From contig JBNGIS010009038.1 of the NCBI GenBank assembly GCA_049999725.1, positions 1-33,131 on the forward strand: a stretch of 33,131 nucleotides of DNA. Direction: 5' to 3'. This document shows, one piece after another, positions 19,361 through 29,620 of this stretch (position 1 is the stretch's first letter; the number at the start of each line of letters is the position of its first letter). The notes under the pieces are model-generated. The model ran no database searches, was not told the origin of the DNA, and worked only from the letters and a program-made list of their open reading frames with translations. This DNA is from Haplomitrium mnioides. Its lineage: Eukaryota > Marchantiophyta > Haplomitriopsida > Calobryales. Both the position numbers and the translations under genes were made by a program.

Positions 19361-21149
19361 GGGGAAACAGCCAAGGAAAATTGCGAATCAGCCCGCGAGA
19401 TACGTCAAGGAGCCAAAATGTGGTGTCGATCTGCGAATCAAACCCTCTCTGAGCAAATCTTTTCGGATGTCTCTGCAAAAGGAACCCTCCAATCATTAAC
19501 TACAAATCTGCGCTCAACTTGTTGCTTCAAAGCAATTGAATCGGGGGTAGTTATGAGGTTGTTGATGTGAGCCAGTGGCGAGGCGATTTCAGGTCAGGAT
19601 TATTCAAATGAGAGTGTTGTGGATCAAGAACATGGGTCAGCCAATTTCATCACCAGCCTTCTCCGAAATTTTCCTCCCCCAACTCTAAAGGCTTCAAAGA
19701 CGACCATTAAAAATTGGGCTGGCCGCCAGGCGTCACCTTGCTAAGAAGCGGTTGCTAATGAGAAAAACGGCCAAAGTCCAACGAAGAGGGGAGGAGCGAT
19801 CTTGATCAAGAATCGTTGGGGGTGACACACATTTGCAAGGGGGGTTATAGATTGGATCGCTGCAACGTTGAAGGGGTTGATGTTGATGCAAAATTGAGTT
19901 ATGAGAGCAAACTCGAGCAGGAAGAAGCAGCGAGGGAGAGAGGAGAGCATTCCAGTAAGGATTCACGTGAGGCGAGTGGACTCATGCAGGGGGATCAGCG
20001 GGGGTGGAGGTGGACTAGAAGGGTGCTGAGAATCGTTGAGCGTAGAGCTCCAGAGTCTTAGGCGATCCAGGTGGACTCATCGTTGCGGGTGGACCAGCAT
20101 TTGGAGGTGGATTGCCACTTGAATTTGAAGGGAGTTCTTTCTGTCTTGAATTCGTGAGAGGCTGCCAAGAGGGGATCTTGGGGTCGTCTAAACATTGTCT
20201 ATGTAGGAGCATCAATCCTAAGGGCGCTTGGGGGCATTTTTGGTCGGAATTCTCAAGTGGAGTCAAGAGAGTAGTGGTTGTGTTAGTGCCCGTGCACTGT
20301 AGAGAAGATCCATTCGAAACTCAAGGTGGAGTGGGTGGCCAACAGTCGAGGGGACTGTCTTCTAGAGGTGGAAGCTAAAGAAATCCTCTTTCGAACCTAA
20401 GGAAGTAAATTCAGGGCTTCTCGCGAGGGAAGTTGAAAAACAATCTGGATGAGAGTGTGTGGATGAAGGATTAGAGGAAGACTGGAGTTGATGATGGGAG
20501 TTGAAGGAGGACTAGGAGAAAGATTGGTTCTTGATACGCAGTACGGTCTGCAATGTTGGCAAGGCAAGAAGCTTGTACAAGTGTATCTATATTCATGTGC
20601 ATTGTTAGATTTGTGTTATGTTCGTAGTTCTATGAAGTTCTTAGTATTTAGAGTGCATACATTCCATTTGTCATATCTTGGAAATACCATGGGAAGGGAA
20701 AGTCAAAACTAATAGCATTATTGTGGCATTTGGATGCTGGGACTTGTTTCCCTTTTTGTATACAAGGTGATTGGGTCCAGTTTTGGACTCCTGAATGATA
20801 TTTCGTATTGACACAGCTGCATCACAGCCTACTTGTGTGTGTCTTGGGAAAGTGAATGTGAATGAGCAGGGTTGCTGTTGAAGCAATTGTAGGCTAGTGG
20901 CCAGGACTGTGAGGCAAACAAAAATCACTCTTAAGGCTTCCAAGAGAGGACTCACCAAGAGGCCATTGCAGACAAGAATTAGATGCCCTGTTCTATCTGC
21001 CTCTGTCTTCCAAGTGGCATCTTTTGAGGTTAAGGCCTAAAGGAGGCGTGTGTGTGCTCGAGTGTTGTGTTGGGGTGTTGTTAGGTGTTGTGCAATCACT
21101 CTTGAGATGGTAAGAAGGAGTTGGAGTCAATTTGGTGCAAAGCCCCTCC

Positions 21150-21156
21150 TATAAAA
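21150..21156 (+). promoter_or_regulatory. TATA box candidate, B 5' LTR
   Basis: TATAAAA inside CTCCTATAAAAGGTCCCG, 80 nt before the LTR end. The flanks AAAGCCCCTCC and GGTCCCGAAAC are conserved in C's LTR. In B's 3' LTR the box has decayed to AATAAAA. Confidence 0.6.
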
Positions 21157-21245
21157 GGTCCCGAAACACTAGTAAGCCCTTTAGTGGGTATACATCGGTT
21201 GGAAAATAGTTAAGGACCCGACCACAGGGCTGACATACATTTTTT

Positions 21246-21263
21246 TGGCGATCACGGCGGGAC
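21246..21263 (+). promoter_or_regulatory. Candidate primer-binding site of element B
   Basis: TGGCGATCACGGCGGGAC starts 10 nt after the LTR end (21235), after a T-run. It aligns with the site in C (8896-8879). It is not the initiator-Met type (TGGTATCAGAG). I could not match it to a tRNA from memory. Confidence 0.6.
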
Positions 21264-21512
21264 AAAAGAATTCTTGAAAAGTATCCTTGCAGTAATTTGT
21301 TGAGTAAATGGTGGAGCAATGAAAATGAGTCTAGAATTCTAGCAGTAGCCTAGCACCATAAGTGGAAGGAGACCAACCAAGGAGGTTGCGTGGGTTGGAT
21401 AAAGGAGGGATCTCACTCAGAAGTGGAAAAAGCTTAGAAAGGGCGGTTAGAGCTTCTTGTTCCATACCACCCACCACCCCAATGGCCAATGTGGGGCATG
21501 TGACATAGAGGT

Positions 21513-22672
21513 CCTGGTTCAGATACAAGACATTCCGAGGATCTACCAAGGAGGATCTAGATGAGTGGTTGGATGAATTTGAGGGCACAACGTATGCAAA
21601 TGGGGAGAACCTCATCAAGGAGGCCATCCTCTTTGGAGTGTTAAAATGGGAGGCTGGCCCTTGGTACCAGACCCTACCAGAGGCCACCAAGAGGAATTGG
21701 GACACTTTGAAGGCGGCCTTCCTAGAGGAATTCAGGAAGATAGGTGGGGAATCCGAGGCCTTGATCAAGATAGGCCAAATGGAGATGAAGAAAAACAAAT
21801 CAATGCGGAAGTTTCTTCAACGTTTCCAGAGGATGGCGAGGAAGATTAACCCCTTTGCATCGAATGGGATGCTTACGTCTTGGTTCATTTCAGCCTTGCC
21901 CAAGAGTCTAGAGGCCTGGATGAGGAGGTCCAAACCCACATGCCTGGAGTAAGCAGTGGAAGAAGCCCAGTCCTATATCAAGGCTGAAGTGGCAAACTCA
22001 AAAAGGAAGTCAAAGAGGAGGAATGAGTGAGACAGTTCTTTAGAAAGTTCTAGTCAAGAAGATAGCTCTGATGATAGCTCCTCTTCAGAGTCTGAATCAA
22101 AGAGCGAGAGCAGCCTAGAGAGCTCAGAGGATGAACAGTCCCACAGGAGGCGAAAGAAGAAGGGGAGCAGAAAGAAAAAAGAGACCAAAGAGAGGAGGGC
22201 CAAGAAACATGACAGGCATAAGAAGGGCAAGGAAAAAAAGGCCCACCGGTCTCATGATAGAGGAGCTTGGGGGGGGGGGGGGGGGGGGCAAAAGACCCCA
22301 TGGAAGAGATTAATGCAAAATTGGAGGCCATGACAATCCATTTTGCAGGTCTGAAGCCCGAAGGGAAAAAGTTGCTGGCACGAAGGGTGCACGTGTGGTG
22401 CGTGGAAGTGCAGAACCTATGGGCACTCCCCCCATAAATGCTCCCTAGATGGGACGCCTATCCATTACGTAAGGGAGGATCCCCCCGAGTGGTACCATGA
22501 GGAGGTGGAATATGTATAGGAGGAGCCACCCGAGCTTGTATACCAGATGGTCAGCCAACCCCGATCGATGGCAGGCAGACCGATCAATATGGTGCCTGGC
22601 CAATCAGCGGCTTGGAGACACACGCGGCCAGAAGGGTCAGAGACCGGCTCAAATCGGACCAAGGTGATGGTA
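21513..22672 (+). pseudogene. Element B: gag (capsid core and charged tail, broken)
   Basis: A gag core begins near 21513 (WFRYKTFRG, then EDLDEWLDEFE) and runs through ATKRNWDTLKAAFLEEF, SMRKFLQRFQRM and AWMRRSKPTC to TAA 21950-21952. The same frame continues past TGA 22028-22030 into a Ser/Glu/Asp-rich block (about 22035-22140) and then a Lys/Arg-rich block (about 22140-22260), a likely nucleic-acid-binding tail. A run of 20 G (22269-22288) then destroys the frame. Gag resumes in another phase near 22300. Gag forms the retrotransposon particle by family knowledge. The N-terminal part between the primer site and 21513 shows stops and no clear motif. Confidence 0.82.
22269..22288 (+). repeat. 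Run of 20 G inside gag of element B
   Basis: Twenty consecutive G between a Lys/Arg-rich gag tail and the next gag segment. It would encode a Gly run and sits where the frame changes. Such a run is prone to polymerase slippage and to sequencing error; it can also form a G-quadruplex. Confidence 0.85.
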
Positions 22673-23044
22673 TGCTAGAACTTTGGGCAGCCAGGCCATA
22701 TTTCCTCTAATTGTTTGGAGCCTAGGAAGCAAGGGTATGGCATGCCACCGCCACTATGTACCAGTTGCAAAAAGGAAGGGCATCTGGCCAATAATTGCCC
22801 CCATTCCAGAAGGCAGGAGTTGCCTCCCAACCTAGTCCAACAGGCACCTCCACCGACAAAAGTCAACTTGGTAACCACCTCATGGGAGCATGGGGCAGAG
22901 TTTCCAGAAGTGGAAGTGCCAGTGGAGGAGGACTGTTACCGAGTGGCCACTAGGGCAGTAGCTAGGGCCAAGGAAAAGGGAAAGGCCCAACAAGCTAGGA
23001 GGACTCAGATTACAAGAGGAAGCACCCTAAACTATTCTGTCTGA
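22673..23044 (+). pseudogene. Element B: nucleocapsid zinc knuckles
   Basis: Two CCHC knuckles, C-x2-C-x4-H-x4-C. The second is intact: Cys at 22757 and 22766, His at 22784, Cys at 22799 (CTSCKKEGHLANNC). The first (22673-22714) has lost its second Cys to Phe and has TAG at 22676-22678 inside it. A Pro/Gln-rich stretch and a basic region follow up to TGA at 23042. The knuckles bind RNA during packaging by family knowledge. Confidence 0.85.
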
Positions 23045-23070
23045 AGCAGGAGGAAGAAGTAAAGAAGCAG

Positions 23071-24002
23071 TTGGAAGCCTTGGAGGCAACTAAAGCTCAA
23101 CAAGCGGCGGAGAAGACCCTATGGGAGGTAAATCGCAAAAATGCCATTGAGCGGGCCAAACAAGACCCTGCACCCCAACCCCCACCCAGTGCTTGTGCGC
23201 TTTACAGCATCCAAAGGGATGTAAGGGACTGTCTGGTCATTGCAACCGTGGGTCAGTTGATTAGAGACAGCCCTGTATATAAGAGGCAGCTGCGGAAGCT
23301 ACTCATGGGCGCCAGGAGGAAAAGAAAGCTCCCCACAGTGGGCACCATCGCTGACTTAAGGATGATCTACAAAGATAAGAGAGCTCTAGAGATAGATATC
23401 CAGATTGCTTGGTGCACTCTGTCCTTGGTGCCCGTGGATGGAGGGGTAGGAGTAAACATCATGGTGGAGGAGATCGCCCACCGACTGGGCTTAAGACTTT
23501 TTCCCCGACTGAGAGGATTATGCAGTTGGCTGATGGGTCTAAGGTTAAGCCCCTAGGAGCCTTGCTGAAGGTACCAACCTGGATTGGAGGAAAGGAGTTT
23601 GCCCTGAACTACCTGGTGATGAGGCCGGCCCGGAGTTCCCCATACCCTATTTTGATAAGAAGGCCCTGGCTGTATGGGGCCAAGGTAATGCACAATTGGG
23701 GGGACTCTGCATTAGTGTTCGGGCCCGACAAGACTGTGGTGCAGTACGGTTATGTCCCACATGAGGGGGAGACCACAAAGGACAAGGAATATGACACTGA
23801 ATGGTCGTTGGAAGAGGAGTCGGAGGACGAGGACACTTACTGGTTGAGACTAGTAAGTGACATGACAGAAGCAGACTTTTTGGGCAATGCCGAAGCCAAA
23901 GTCAACCAATTGGAGACCTCTGTCTTTTGGGTTTTGGACACAATGGAAGCTAGGGCAGGAGTGCCAATCCTCAGCTCTGGACTTGACCAAAAAGGGGAGT
24001 GA
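23071..24002 (+). pseudogene. Element B: protease and acidic linker (frameshifted)
   Basis: The first frame (23071 to about 23510) has the aspartic protease active site VPVDGGVGVNIM, with Asp at 23437-23439. A one-base shift near 23505 moves the rest to another frame: MQLADGS, GGKEFALNYLVM, then LIRRPWLYGAKVMHNW, the usual end of a retroelement protease. From about 23775 a strongly acidic linker (KDKEYDTEWSLEEESEDEDT) leads to a PPT-like stretch (23989) and TGA at 24000-24002, at the same place as TAA in element A. The next domain, RT, lies in the same frame after that stop. Confidence 0.82.
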
Positions 24003-24045
24003 GAGGCATCCACTTCCAGCCTTGAACCTGATCTAAAAAGGGAGT
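23989..24045 (+). repeat. Element B: two internal PPT-like copies
   Basis: AAAAAGGGGAGT at 23989-24000 and AAAAAGGGAGT at 24035-24045, the same pair and spacing (45-46 nt) as in element A (857 and 902). Confidence 0.75.
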
Positions 24046-25625
24046 CGACTACAGCTATCATCTCAAGGGAGGATGATCACCAAAGTGGGGCAAGGGAGCA
24101 GGATAAGAGGTCTGCTGTAGGTGGCCTAAGGCTCGCCCACTTGGAGTCAGACTGTGACTCCATGACTAGGAACAAGGTGGAGGTCATCAAGGCGAAGCAG
24201 TACCGAGAAATAACGGTCCCCAGCGGGAGGACATTACGAATTGGATTCGCCCTAAACGAGGAGATGAGAGAGCCTTTACGCATACCCTGGGAAATTTCAG
24301 TGACATATTTGCATGGAGCCATACGGACTTGAAAGGCGTGCCCAAGGAGCTAGGGGAGCACAGAATTGATTTGGAGGCCAATTCTACTCCCGTCAGGCAG
24401 TTACAGTATAGAATGAACCTGCGCTTCTCTCTGCTGGTTAAAGAGAAAGTGGACAAGCTCTTGGAGACATGGTTCATATACCATGTCCTGAACAGTGAAT
24501 GGGTGTCCCCCTTGGTGGTGGTGGAAACCAAAAATTAAGGTTTGTCAAGACTTCCACAAGCTGATCGCAGCAACAAAGAAGGACCACTATCCTCTACCTT
24601 TCACTGATGGTGTGATGGATCTAGTGGAGGGCCAGGATGTTTACAATTTTATGGATGGGTACTCTAGATACAATCAGGTGTGGATACGAGAGGAGGACCA
24701 ACTGAAAACGGCTTTCACGACGGAGTGGGGAGTGTTTGCCTTTTGGAGAATGCCATTTGGTCTCTGTAACACCCTAGGTACATTCCAGAAGTTGATGATG
24801 AATATGTTTCAAGACTACCTTAGAAAGTTCCTAGAGATCTTCATAGACGATTTTGTGGTGTATGGCAAAGTAAAAGATCATGAGGAGTATGTGCAGCTTA
24901 CCTTTCAGCGTTGCAGAGAAACGGGGCTGCGGTTGCACCCGAGAAAATGCTTCTTTGCAGTGAGGGAAAGGATACTACTATGGCCTAGGGTCTCCAGCCA
25001 GGGAATTGCTGTGGACCAGGAAGAGGTGGCCGTATGGCTGGGTGTGGCGTTTCCAACGTGCTTGGTGGAGGTGCAGGGATTCTTGGGCTGTGTGGGCTAC
25101 TATAGGAGGTTCATCCCAAAATTTGCCCTAGTAGCCTACCACTTGACTAAGATGGTGAAAAGGGCCAATGACTTTGAGCCGGCTGAGCCCAGGAGATCTA
25201 GCTTTAATGAGCTCAAAAGGCGATTGGCCAACGCATCTATTCTGGCACCCTCAAACTGGTCCAAAGAGTTCCACGTGATGGTGGATGTTTCAGGCTTATG
25301 TGTGGGAGCAGTGCTGAGCCAACTGGACGAGGAAGGGAGGGACCACCCAATCTACTTTGCTAGTAGGCTCCTCTTAGCGGCAGAAAAAAATTACTCACCT
25401 ACCGATTGTGAGGCCATGGGAATAATTTACTCCCTGAAGAAATTTCGGCACTACTTGCTACACTACAAGGTGGTGTTCCACACTGATCATAATGCCCTGA
25501 AATACGTGGTCAACAAGTCTGATATGACTAGAAGAGTAGCGAGGTGGATGTTGTTGCTCCAAGAGTTTGACTTTGAGGTTCGGATTAAGCCAGGGAAGAA
25601 ACACCAGAATGCTGACTTCTTCTCG
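24003..25625 (+). pseudogene. Element B: reverse transcriptase and RNase H (broken)
   Basis: Directly after the TGA, in frame, comes the N-terminal pol region (KQYREITVP, about 24196). Frameshifts near 24270 and at about 24535 (a deletion of roughly 20 nt relative to A) disturb the first part. From 24495 a single frame carries RT: KVCQDFHKL, MDGYSRYNQ, RMPFGLCN, and the catalytic FIDD box with Asp at 24846-24851. RNase H follows in frame, with Asp in MVDVSG (about 25280), Glu in DCEAMGI (about 25410) and Asp in HTDHNAL (about 25485), so its acidic residues look intact. The DFFSR box near 25616 marks its end. It copies RNA to DNA and degrades the template in the particle. Confidence 0.9.
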
Positions 25626-26969
25626 AGGATTGAGGGGCAACCGAGTGCAAAGGGAGTGAGGGATGCCTTCCTTGATGAAGACCTGTTCCATGTCAAGGAG
25701 GGGAGACCCACAGAATATGGGGACATCATTGAGTTCCTCTTGATTGCGAGGATTCCCCCAAGTAGCACCCCAGAACAAGCAGCAGTGTTTCTCAGAAAGG
25801 TGAGGCCCTTCCTCATGATCAAGGAAATGCTGCATAGGTAGGGCATGGACAGGCAAATACGCAGGTGTCTGGAGAAAGACTAGTCCACGGTGGTGATGCG
25901 AGCGATGCACGAGGAAGAGGTCGGTGGTCATTTTGCGGTAGAAACCACCATCCGGAAGATTGTGGACGCTAAATATTGGTGGCCCACCGTGCATAGGGAT
26001 GTCCACTTCTTTGTGAAGAGGTGTGATGCCTATCAACAGACTGGGAAACCGGTAGCGGCGTGCCACCATCCTCTGGTGCCGATCATTCCCTTGGCCTCAT
26101 TTTAGAAGTAGGGAATTGACTTCATTGGGCCTATCACTCCTTCCACAAGGCGCGGGAACAAGAACATTCTGCTGCCAACTGACAACGCCACCAAGTGGGT
26201 GGAGGCTAGGGCAACCAAAAAAAATGATGCGCCAAAGGCGGCCCATTTCCTCAACGAGCAGATCTTCACCCGATTCGGAGCACCGCTGGAGTTGGTGAGT
26301 GACCAAGGCACACATTTTGTTAATCAGGTCATTGGTGAGCTCACTGGGAAGTATCTGATCAAGCACCGGAAAACCACAGCCTATCACCCTAAGGCTAATG
26401 GGTTAACAGAGAGGGCCAATGGAATTATGGGCAAATTTTTGAATAAGACGGTGGCAGCCAATAAGGTGGACTGGGATCTGAAGCTGCTAACTGCCACCTA
26501 TGCTTATAACCTGACCTACAAGACCACCACGGGCCACTGCCCTTACTTCCTAGTCTTTGGACAACACTCGTTGGTCCTGGTGGAGTTTGAAGTCCGAACA
26601 CCTCGGGTGGCAATAGAGGAGAGAATGGCAGATGGCCTGAGCCGAATGGAAAGGGTGCACCAGTTGGAGGCATTAGAAGAGATCCGGGCAGGGGCGCACG
26701 AGAGGTTGGAACATCAGCAGCAGCTGACCAAGAAGCAGCATGACAAGAAGCTGAGGTCAGTTGACTTCAAAGGTGGGGATTTGGTGCTGCTATATGACAG
26801 TAGGATTTTGCACTTCTCTGAGAAATTGCATACCCGTGGATGGGACCCTACTTGGTAAGAGTGCTTCATGACAATGGGTCTGTAGAGTTGAGCATAGTAA
26901 TAGGGACACACCTTTCCAATCAGGTCCATTACGACCGACTCAAGCGCTATTACCACCAAGAGGGCTAAT
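25626..26969 (+). pseudogene. Element B: integrase (broken)
   Basis: Same frame as RNase H, with stops TAG 25839-25841, TAG 25881-25883, TAG 26103-26105 and TAG 26109-26111. The HHCC zinc finger has lost its last Cys (CDAYQ, about 26022; A keeps CDACQ). The catalytic core keeps Asp in GIDFIGP (about 26112), Asp in SDQGTHF (about 26301) and Glu in LTERANG (about 26404). A shift near 26840 breaks the C-terminal GPY-type module, which otherwise matches A up to the end near 26969. No chromodomain follows, so targeting by histone marks is not expected. Confidence 0.88.
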
Positions 26970-27197
26970 GTGGAGGGTACCGCCATGTACATCAGTTGTG
27001 GGAGTTTTTTGTACATATGTACGTTTAGCGTTGGGTGTCGGTTGTGTTCGTTTGTGTCCTCATGTTGTGTGAGTGGTGCGTTGTGTGGTGGCTAGGTCAA
27101 CTGAAGAGCATCCAGCAAGGGAGGGCGGAGCGCCCTCCACGGAGGAGCCTAAGAAGGTCAGAAGGAGGAAGGTTGTTTGCGGGGTCGTTGCACAATT

Positions 27198-27210
27198 AAA
27201 AGGGGAGTTA
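27198..27210 (+). promoter_or_regulatory. Polypurine tract of element B
   Basis: AAAAGGGGAGTTA directly before the 3' LTR start at 27211. Confidence 0.88.
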
Positions 27211-28489
27211 TATCGACCGTGTATGTTTGGGTTTTTTCTTTTTTTTGTGATTACTGAGCTTCTAGCCTGGTTAATTCTTTCAATTTGTATTAGTCTTTTG
27301 TATTTTATTATATTCTATTGTTTTATTATCATTATTCCTTTCCCTCTCTTCCCTCTCTCCTCTCCCTTCTCTTCTTTTCCTTTCTGTTTTCCCCAAAGAA
27401 TGTCATGAATCATGCAATGCAAGAGAGAGCCCTGTGGAATCAAGAGGAGACAGGTAAGAATGCTAGCAGGATGAGCAAAGGGACTCGTAGCAAATCAAGA
27501 GGGAAGCCAGACGGGGTGATCAAGAGTAGGGAAGGGAAATTCTAGGCCCAAGAGGAAGGCGAGCAACAAGGAAGAGGGCCATATGCAGCCGAGAAGATCC
27601 CAGATGAGGAAGTTGGTGGAACGTGAGCGGATCGAGCAGAAGATTGCATCAAAGTACCAATCCAGTGGGGACGGAAAGAGGCAAGGAGAAGGATAGTCAG
27701 GATGCGTGCAGAGAGCCATTACGCGAGCGGATCTGAAGTCGCAGTGATGTGAAGAATTGCCTAGCGGCAGCGAGCAACTTACAAGGGAGTATGATGCGAG
27801 TGAAGCCAGATAGAGAGAAGGCAGCTGTGCGAAATCTGAGGACGAGGCCCTGTGGTGGGTTGCCCAACTAAGAAGACAAGGAAACCCTTCAGAATTGGAA
27901 GTTGAATGCAAAAATTGGACAAGAGGAGGAAGATCTCTGTGAGGAATCAAACCAAAGGAGGAAAGGTCCGAGGAACCCGAAACACGGATCGGAACGTGGA
28001 GTCCCCAGTTTAAAGGGTTCCGACTGGAGACCCAAAGTGGGGACCCCGGTTAAAAGGGATCCGTTCTGGGGGGTCTGACGGGTCGTAAGGTAAGGCTTGA
28101 AGAATGAAACGGGGATAAGTGAAGTGATGACTGATGAAAAGATGACGTGTCACCATTTTGTGACATAGAGGATAACTAGGAAGGACAACTACAAGGCTAA
28201 GCAGGAAGGGCAAAGCGGCAACGCGTCATGATTTTGGAGTGTTTGCGGAAGTCTGTGGGGCATTGCAGAAACGTGGCGTCCCCGACGTGCTTCACGGGAT
28301 TCAACGGGCAACGTGGCACTTCCAGGGAGTCCACAGGCCCTCAGCAGAGAAGTAGCAGGCCCCACAAATCTGAACGGGACTCAGCCTCCCTAAGTGAGGA
28401 GCCCAGTTAAGTGGGTTCCGACTCGTCTTCTGACGTGGAGAGCCCACTTAACATGGATCCGTAGAGAAACCCAACCGGAGACCAAGAAG

Positions 28490-28925
28490 GGATCAGCCGA
28501 AAAGGTGACCTATCAACAATCTGACCGGAGGAGCAAGTAAAGCCGAAAGGGTGACTTATCAACGATCCAACTAGAGGAGAACTAAGGAGTGCCAAAAAGG
28601 TGATGCATCAACGATCCGACCAGAAGAGCAAGTAAAGCTAAAAGGGTGACCTATCAATGATCCGACCAAAGGAGAGCTATGGAGTGCTGAAAAGGTGATG
28701 TATTGTGGATCCGATCGAAGGAGCAAGTAAAGCTGAAAGGGTGACCTATCAACAATCCAACCAGAGAAGAACTAAAGAGTGCCAAAAAGGTGACTTATCG
28801 ACGGTCCGGCCAGAGGAAGATCAAAGAATGACGAAAAGGCGATCTATCGACGGTCTGGCTAGAGGAAGATCAAAGAATAATGAAAAGGCGATATATTGAC
28901 AGTCTGGCCAAAGCAAGAAGCAAGG
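28490..28925 (+). repeat. Tandem repeat of about 48 bp in B 3' LTR
   Basis: Nine GGTGA/GGCGA cores at spacings of about 44-51 bp, the same unit order as in the 5' LTR (15440-15905). Confidence 0.75.
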
Positions 28926-29159
28926 GGCGATTAGCCAATAGTGATCTATCGCAGATCCGAAGATGACAAGGACGAAAGTTCGTAGGAGTATGGGGCGACG
29001 TTAAAAGTTTGATGGGGATTGACAAGGAGTCCTCTATAGTTCTTATATCGAGTAGGGGGACAACTTAGCGATGGGAGCCTTGGGAGCATACAGTTCTTAT
29101 CATGAGGGGTTTCTGAAACAACGACAACGGTACTGTTCTTACTCGGCGAGAGAAGGGCT

Positions 29160-29620
29160 TTGCGGATGACATGGCATCCGCGGAAGAGAGGAGGAGTCAG
29201 TGGGTCAACCACGAAACCCAATCAAAGTGACGGTCCGCCTACCCCTTTGCGGGGCGGCATCGGACGACGCGACGGCGGATGACGTGGCGTTCAGGGGTGG
29301 TCCGAGGGGTCCTCTGGGTCAGCACTAAGTCAACCGCAGAATCCAGTCAAACCGACGGTCTGCCTACCCCTTTGAGGGGCGGCGTTGGATGACGCTCTTT
29401 AGATGACATAGCACCTTGAGAAAGCTTGGAGGAGGTCCGCGGGTCAACTTCAGAAGGAGGTCAACCAGGAAACGTGGCTACTTGCGGAGGTCAATGAGTG
29501 ACTACTGGAACCCGTGGGCGACTACGGACACGTGGAAGCTTGCGGGGGTCCGTGGGCGACTGCGGAAACGTGGCAGCTTGCGGGAGTCCGCGAGCAACAT
29601 TGGAGGTATGGCAGCAGGGA
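29160..29620 (+). repeat. GC-rich ACGTGG modules, B 3' LTR
   Basis: ACGTGGC at 29282-29288, 29472-29478 and 29568-29574, and CACGTGG at 29529-29535, in repeated contexts GATGACGTGGC and GGAAACGTGGC. A GGTCCGCCTACCCC module at about 29231 is repeated with one change at about 29356. Confidence 0.65.

Larger units (their letters stand above)
14135..21235 (+). mobile_element. Element B: 5' LTR, interrupted by insertion D
   Basis: TGTCGGTCGGG to GGGCTGACA. Without D and one copy of its target duplication it is about 4.32 kb, close to the 4,268-bp 3' LTR. Landmarks: the TGTGATTACTGAGCTTCTAG block (14175), a 51-nt pure pyrimidine run (14260-14310), a roughly 48-bp tandem repeat (15440-15905), D (16058-18830), a duplicated GC-rich module with GATGACGTGGC (18900-19160), ACGTGG-bearing repeats to about 19360, and a promoter-like TATAAAA near the end. 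An open frame at 20112-20378 has a partly similar partner in the 3' LTR (30367-30555) only because the LTRs are copies; I do not call it. Confidence 0.9.

Noticed and set aside
20112-20378. Open frame in B's 5' LTR with a similar frame in the 3' LTR (30367-30555)
   Set aside because: The similarity is only because LTRs are copies; the frames diverge after about 40 residues and no domain is seen.
25458-26069. 203-codon minus-strand frame opposite RNase H/integrase of B
   Set aside because: Antisense shadow of pol; it is not intact in A.
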